A DNA stretch of 64,000 bases, from contig DMXM01000036.1 of the NCBI GenBank assembly GCA_003482905.1, forward strand, positions 81,339 through 145,338, written 5' to 3'. The notes beneath the pieces are model-generated. The model had not been told where the DNA came from. It ran no database searches and was given only the letters and a program-made list of their open reading frames with translations. A program made the translations under genes and the position numbers. The DNA is from Elusimicrobiota bacterium. GTDB lineage: Bacteria > Elusimicrobiota > Elusimicrobia > Elusimicrobiales > UBA9959. Below, one piece after another: positions 60,746 to 64,000 of the stretch (within the stretch, counting starts at the first letter, position 1; the number at the start of each line of letters is the position of its first letter).

Positions 60746-61654
60746 ATGAACCTCCTTGTTGAGCGATTCCTGCTGCACCTCAAGGCGCAGCGCAATTTCG
60801 CGCGTAATACCATAAAGGCCTACCAGTTCGACCTGGGCGAGTTCCTGGCCTATGCCTCCGCCAATAAAGCCGTCTCCCCGGCCGCCCTCGACCGCCTGCT
60901 GATGCGCGGCTATATATCCTTCATAAGCGAAAAAAAAGTTTCCCGCAACACCCTGCTGCGCAAGATCTCGGCCGTGCGGTCTTTCATGCATTACCTTCTG
61001 GAGACCGGCGCCCTGGAGACCGACCCCTTCGACCTTATTACCATCCCCAAGAAGGAAAAGCGCCTGCCGCGCTTTATGACCGAGGGTGAAGTGGGGCGGC
61101 TGCAGGACCATAACCGCCCCGAGGAAGTGAATGCCAGGGAAAAGAATTATTATTTCGCCCTGCGCGACTACGCCCTTTTCGAACTTGTCTATTCCAGCGG
61201 CCTGCGCCGCTCCGAGGCGGCCGGGATGAATATCGGCGACCTGGACCTGTTTTCCGGCTTCGCCCGCGTTACGGGCAAGGGCTCGCGGGAAAGGCTGGTG
61301 CCGGTGGGGGACAAAGCCCTGGCCGCCGTCAGGGAATACCTGGAGACCAGGCCGAAACCGCTGCTTCACGGCCTTCCGTTGTTCCTTAATCACAAGAACG
61401 CCCGGCTGACGGGCGCGGGCATAGCGCTGATATTTAAAAAAATGGCCAGGCGTGCCAGGTTCGCCAGGCCGATGAACCCGCATTCGGTGCGTCATTCCTT
61501 TGCCACGCACATGCTCGACCACGGCTGCGACCTGAAATCCGTGCAGGAGATGCTGGGGCATAAGAATTTGCAGACTACGGAGATATATACGCACGTGTCG
61601 CTGGAGCGCCTGAAAGAGGTTTACGACAAAGCCCACCCGAGGTCGAAAAAATGA
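60746..61654 (+). CDS. xerC: tyrosine recombinase XerC/XerD
   Basis: Site-specific recombinase for chromosome-dimer resolution. The 302-aa product has the N-terminal SAM-like core-binding domain (FLLHLKAQRNFARNTIKAYQ) and the catalytic domain with Arg (SSGLRRSEAAGM), Lys (GKGSRERLVPV), His-x-x-Arg (HSVRHSFATHML), GHKNLQTTEIYTHVS with the nucleophile Tyr. XerC and XerD cannot be told apart here; symbol is tentative. No integrase context or attachment site is seen. A hairpin follows immediately. Confidence 0.88.
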   Translation: MNLLVERFLLHLKAQRNFARNTIKAYQFDLGEFLAYASANKAVSPAALDRLLMRGYISFISEKKVSRNTLLRKISAVRSFMHYLLETGALETDPFDLITIPKKEKRLPRFMTEGEVGRLQDHNRPEEVNAREKNYYFALRDYALFELVYSSGLRRSEAAGMNIGDLDLFSGFARVTGKGSRERLVPVGDKALAAVREYLETRPKPLLHGLPLFLNHKNARLTGAGIALIFKKMARRARFARPMNPHSVRHSFATHMLDHGCDLKSVQEMLGHKNLQTTEIYTHVSLERLKEVYDKAHPRSKK

Positions 61655-61655
61655 G

Positions 61656-61689
61656 GAGGTTCAACCTCCGAACAGCGAGGTTGAACCTC
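61656..61689 (+). other. double-palindrome hairpin between Xer and aldolase genes
   Basis: GAGGTTCAACCTC (61656-61668) and GAGGTTGAACCTC (61677-61689) are exact reverse complements, and each is itself near-palindromic. Spacer is 8 nt. No U-tract follows. It could be a transcript-stabilising hairpin or a protein-binding site. Confidence 0.65.
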
Positions 61690-61703
61690 AGTTAAACAAC
61701 ATC

Positions 61704-62603
61704 ATGCCTTATGACCCTACTTTGGATATAGCCCCGGAACTGCTTTCACGCGCCGCGCGCGCGGTCGGCTTGCGCCCCGACATAACGCAGGGCGGCGGGG
61801 GGAATGTCTCCGTGAAGTTAGGCAGCGAGCGCATGCTGGTAAAGGCCTCCGGCGTAAAACTGAAAGACGTCGATCCGGACGGCGGTTACGCCCTTGTGAA
61901 TTACGGGAATATCCGCCGCCGCATAGCCGCGGGTCCGGGCGGGGAGAACGAGTTTTCCGATTTCATCTGCGCGCAGGCGCTGCCGGTGCGGGGCGTGAAG
62001 GCGGCCAAGCCTTCCATAGAGACCGGCTTTCACGCGCTTTTAAACACGGTCGTAATTCACACGCACTCGGTTTACGCCAATATCCTCAACATGAGCGCGG
62101 AGGGCCATGCCCTCGGCAAAGAGCTGTTCCCCGGCGCGGAGTTCATCCCTTACAGATCTCCAGGGCCGCAGCTTTGCTCGGCTATAAACGACAGGGCCCG
62201 TGCCTCCGGCCCGCAGATCTTCTTCCTGGCCAACCACGGCCTGGCCGTGGCGCACGCCGGCTTGGAGGGGGCGCTGGAATTAAATGAACGCGTGAACGAT
62301 ACCATACGCCGCGGCCTGTCGCTGCCTCCCTACCCGGCCGTCAGCGCCAGCGGCAATGCCGCGCGGCTGGTGCATTATGGCAAGGCCTTCATGCTGGAGA
62401 ATATCCTGTCCCCCGACCAGGCCCTCTACTGCGGCCCGGACGCGCTGAACGGACGTTGCGGCGAATCCGGGACCGAAGTGCTTACGGCCCTCTTTTATAT
62501 TCTGGATCGTATCAAGGAGCTAAAATTCACCCCCCGGTTCCTCGGCAAAGAAGATATATCTTATTTCGACACCATGAAAAGCGGACGTTATAGCCGAAAG
62601 TAA
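61704..62603 (+). CDS. class II aldolase/adducin-family protein
   Basis: A 299-aa zinc-dependent aldolase-fold protein related to FucA/AraD/RhaD. Visible marks are GGGGNVSVK near the N-terminus, VIHTHSVYANIL (two zinc-ligand His), and FFLANHGLAVAH (third His). The catalytic Glu/Asp cannot be placed with certainty. Its substrate is unknown: relatives cleave sugar-1-phosphates, short-chain hydroxy-acid aldols or act as epimerases. The C-terminal extension (FTPRFLGKEDISYFDTM) is longer than usual. It follows the Xer gene by 49 nt. Confidence 0.8.
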   Translation: MPYDPTLDIAPELLSRAARAVGLRPDITQGGGGNVSVKLGSERMLVKASGVKLKDVDPDGGYALVNYGNIRRRIAAGPGGENEFSDFICAQALPVRGVKAAKPSIETGFHALLNTVVIHTHSVYANILNMSAEGHALGKELFPGAEFIPYRSPGPQLCSAINDRARASGPQIFFLANHGLAVAHAGLEGALELNERVNDTIRRGLSLPPYPAVSASGNAARLVHYGKAFMLENILSPDQALYCGPDALNGRCGESGTEVLTALFYILDRIKELKFTPRFLGKEDISYFDTMKSGRYSRK

Positions 62604-62617
62604 GCAGCGTCACCTGA

Positions 62618-64000
62618 CTATTTCTTTTTTAGTTCTTCAAGGCGCGCAAGGTTCTGGCGGGCGCTTTCCAGGGCCGGTGATATTTTTAGCGCCCGGCGGA
62701 AAAGTTCTCCGGCTCCGGCGTGATCTCCGGCGCGGGCCAGCAGTATGCCGTAATCGTTCAGCCCTTCCAGGTCGTAGGGATTAATTTCAAGAAGCCGCGC
62801 GTAAAAGACGGCCGCCTGGGCGGCGCGTCCGGCCGCGCCGTAGGCGCGCGCCGCGGCCAGCAGGCCGGGTGTGTGTTCCGGGTCCGCTTTCAGTACCGCC
62901 TTGAGGCAATCGGCCGCCTCGCGGGCGGCTCCAGCCGAAGCCAGCACGCAGTATTTGTTGAAAAGGGTCTCCGCGCTGCCCGGTCTTGCCGTCAGCGCGG
63001 TTTGCAGCGCGGCCAGAGCGCCGGGGGTGTCCCCGGTCCGCCAACGCGCGAGCGCGAGCCCGTTAAGATAAAGAACGTTGCCGCGGTCGGCCGCGGATAT
63101 CTTCTCGAGAATGGCCAGGCTTTCCGGCGTCCTGCCCAGCAGGTAATATTCGCGGGCCAGGTTATAGAGCATGGGTTTGGAAACGGAGCGGCGCGCGGCA
63201 TGCTCGTAGATCTTCAGGTCGGTGTCCCTTTGATTTATATTGAACGCGGAGGCGCAGACCAGCGCGGCGGCGGCCGCCGGCGGCAAAAAACGCCGCCAGC
63301 CCTGCGCGGAAGCCAGCTTCCCGGCGGCCCACAGGAAGACGCCGGCGTTGGCCAGGTAAACCCAGTGGTCCAGCATCAGGTCGTTGGCGGCCAGCAGGGG
63401 CAGTTTGGGCGCCAGGTTAAGCAGGTACCAGCCGGCGCAGAATACCGCCGTCCTGCCGCCGCGCCAGGCCAGGAACGCGGCCGCGGCCAGCGCCGGCAGG
63501 CTTATGTAACGCAGCAGCGCCAGGTCCGGCTGCATGCGGTGGGAATGCATGTCGAAAGGCAGCAGGGTTTCCTTTAAATAGAAGAGAACGCTTTGCGGAA
63601 CTTTCAGGACCAGGCCCGAAATCACGGGGGTCAGCCCCTTTCCCAGCGCGTCCATGCCCAGCGCCTGGTGGCGGAGAAAAAGATAGACCGGGATGAAAGC
63701 GAAGAAAGGCAGCAACTTTAAATAGTCTTTTTTATCGCGCTTCAGGTACCAAAGGCAGAGCGCCGCCAGCGCCGGCGTTATTATTCCGTTCTCTTTGAAA
63801 CCGGCAGCGGCCAGGAAAAAAATAAAAGAAAGGGCGACGCGCCTCTTCAGGAAGAGCAACAGGGAGGCCGCTATACAGGCGCTTGCGGCCAGCTCCGCCC
63901 GTCCGGCGATTATTATCAACTGTTCTACCGCCGCCGGGTGCGCGGCCAGCAGGATGGCCGCCCACATGGCAGCCGGCCGCCCGGCGCCGAGGGCCAGCGC
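62618..64000 (-). CDS. polytopic membrane protein with C-terminal TPR repeats, 5' end missing
   Basis: The minus-strand frame runs off the window end, so the N-terminus is missing. The visible 460 aa start with several hydrophobic segments, among them HPAAVEQLIIIAGRAELAAS, a pattern like TMTC/GT-C-type glycosyltransferases, then about eight membrane helices. The C-terminal third (about bases 62640-63220) holds TPR repeats (LYLNGLALARWRTGDTPGAL, FNKYCVLASAGAAREAADCL, DYGILLARAGDHAGAGELFR). This resembles the O-glycosylation or wall-polymer TMTC-like group, but catalytic residues lie outside the window. Confidence 0.7.
   Translation of the reverse strand, partial: ALALGAGRPAAMWAAILLAAHPAAVEQLIIIAGRAELAASACIAASLLLFLKRRVALSFIFFLAAAGFKENGIITPALAALCLWYLKRDKKDYLKLLPFFAFIPVYLFLRHQALGMDALGKGLTPVISGLVLKVPQSVLFYLKETLLPFDMHSHRMQPDLALLRYISLPALAAAAFLAWRGGRTAVFCAGWYLLNLAPKLPLLAANDLMLDHWVYLANAGVFLWAAGKLASAQGWRRFLPPAAAAALVCASAFNINQRDTDLKIYEHAARRSVSKPMLYNLAREYYLLGRTPESLAILEKISAADRGNVLYLNGLALARWRTGDTPGALAALQTALTARPGSAETLFNKYCVLASAGAAREAADCLKAVLKADPEHTPGLLAAARAYGAAGRAAQAAVFYARLLEINPYDLEGLNDYGILLARAGDHAGAGELFRRALKISPALESARQNLARLEELKKK

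Noticed and set aside
60746..61654. Phage or island integrase.
   Set aside because: The recombinase has Xer-type length and motifs, and there are no phage genes, tRNA target or direct-repeat att sites around it.

Overview
The window is a GC-rich stretch of a Gram-negative bacterial chromosome. An outer membrane is implied by LptE, several lipobox lipoproteins, a type IV pilus motor and MurJ. The gene content (pilB-pilT-pilC, hrcA-grpE-dnaK-dnaJ-rsmE, leuS-lptE-holA) fits an uncultured lineage such as Elusimicrobiota. That placement is an impression from gene content and codon use, not a proof. No tRNA, rRNA, CRISPR array, prophage or insertion sequence was recognised.

Layout. 1-5370: an incomplete membrane protein gene, then the type IV pilus genes pilB, pilT and pilC. 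5369-8755 (minus): ogt, a short uvrC and murJ. 8778-9170: rpsT and its terminator. 9180-18242 (minus): a long co-directional run of thyX, a secreted adaptor-like protein, a chlorite-dismutase-fold protein, glgC, phoH, ybeY, leuS, lptE and holA. 18276-21972: mazG, a sodium/solute symporter, a YtxH protein and a secreted HEXXH protein. 21992-33848: a bacterial microcompartment (BMC) locus. 33870-36085: a GH84 hexosaminidase, arfB and a secreted unknown. 36181-41860: a heat-shock operon with a near-consensus promoter and a half-degenerate CIRCE operator. 41926-44534: two tandem nucleotidyltransferase-like copies, mtaB and a zinc-ribbon membrane protein. 44551-50048: an acidic protein, a DnaA-like AAA+ ATPase and a histidine kinase. 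50073-52755: three lipoproteins of the CsgG/GNA1162 kind. 52780-59177: comM, a LysM protein, dprA and topA. 59188-64000: a secreted GH13 amylase, a Xer recombinase, a class II aldolase and an incomplete TPR membrane protein.

The BMC locus encodes two BMC-H, two BMC-T and three BMC-P shell proteins. Its enzymes are deoxyribose-phosphate aldolase, CoA-acylating aldehyde dehydrogenase, PduL phosphotransacylase, an RpiB-like protein, triosephosphate isomerase and a PduS flavin/iron-sulfur protein. This matches the sugar-phosphate-utilising BMC class. The proposed flow is deoxyribose 5-phosphate to acetaldehyde plus glyceraldehyde 3-phosphate, with acetaldehyde going to acetyl-CoA and acetyl phosphate. 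Three enzymes carry N-terminal helices that look like encapsulation peptides. Unusual points are a cysteine-rich linker in DeoC, loss of the catalytic Cys in the RpiB-like protein, no alcohol dehydrogenase in the locus, and a MazEF-bearing AT-richer segment splitting the operon.

The most novel signal is non-coding. A family of four intergenic elements (5722-5856, 31696-31846, 42578-42710, 56642-56821) shares a folded core. Two of the cores are almost identical over 96 nt. Each copy sits inside a different, locally unique inverted repeat, directly 3' of a gene and in the same orientation as that gene. This looks either like a structured RNA family with a freely covarying outer stem, or a small mobile element that inserts into pre-existing hairpins.
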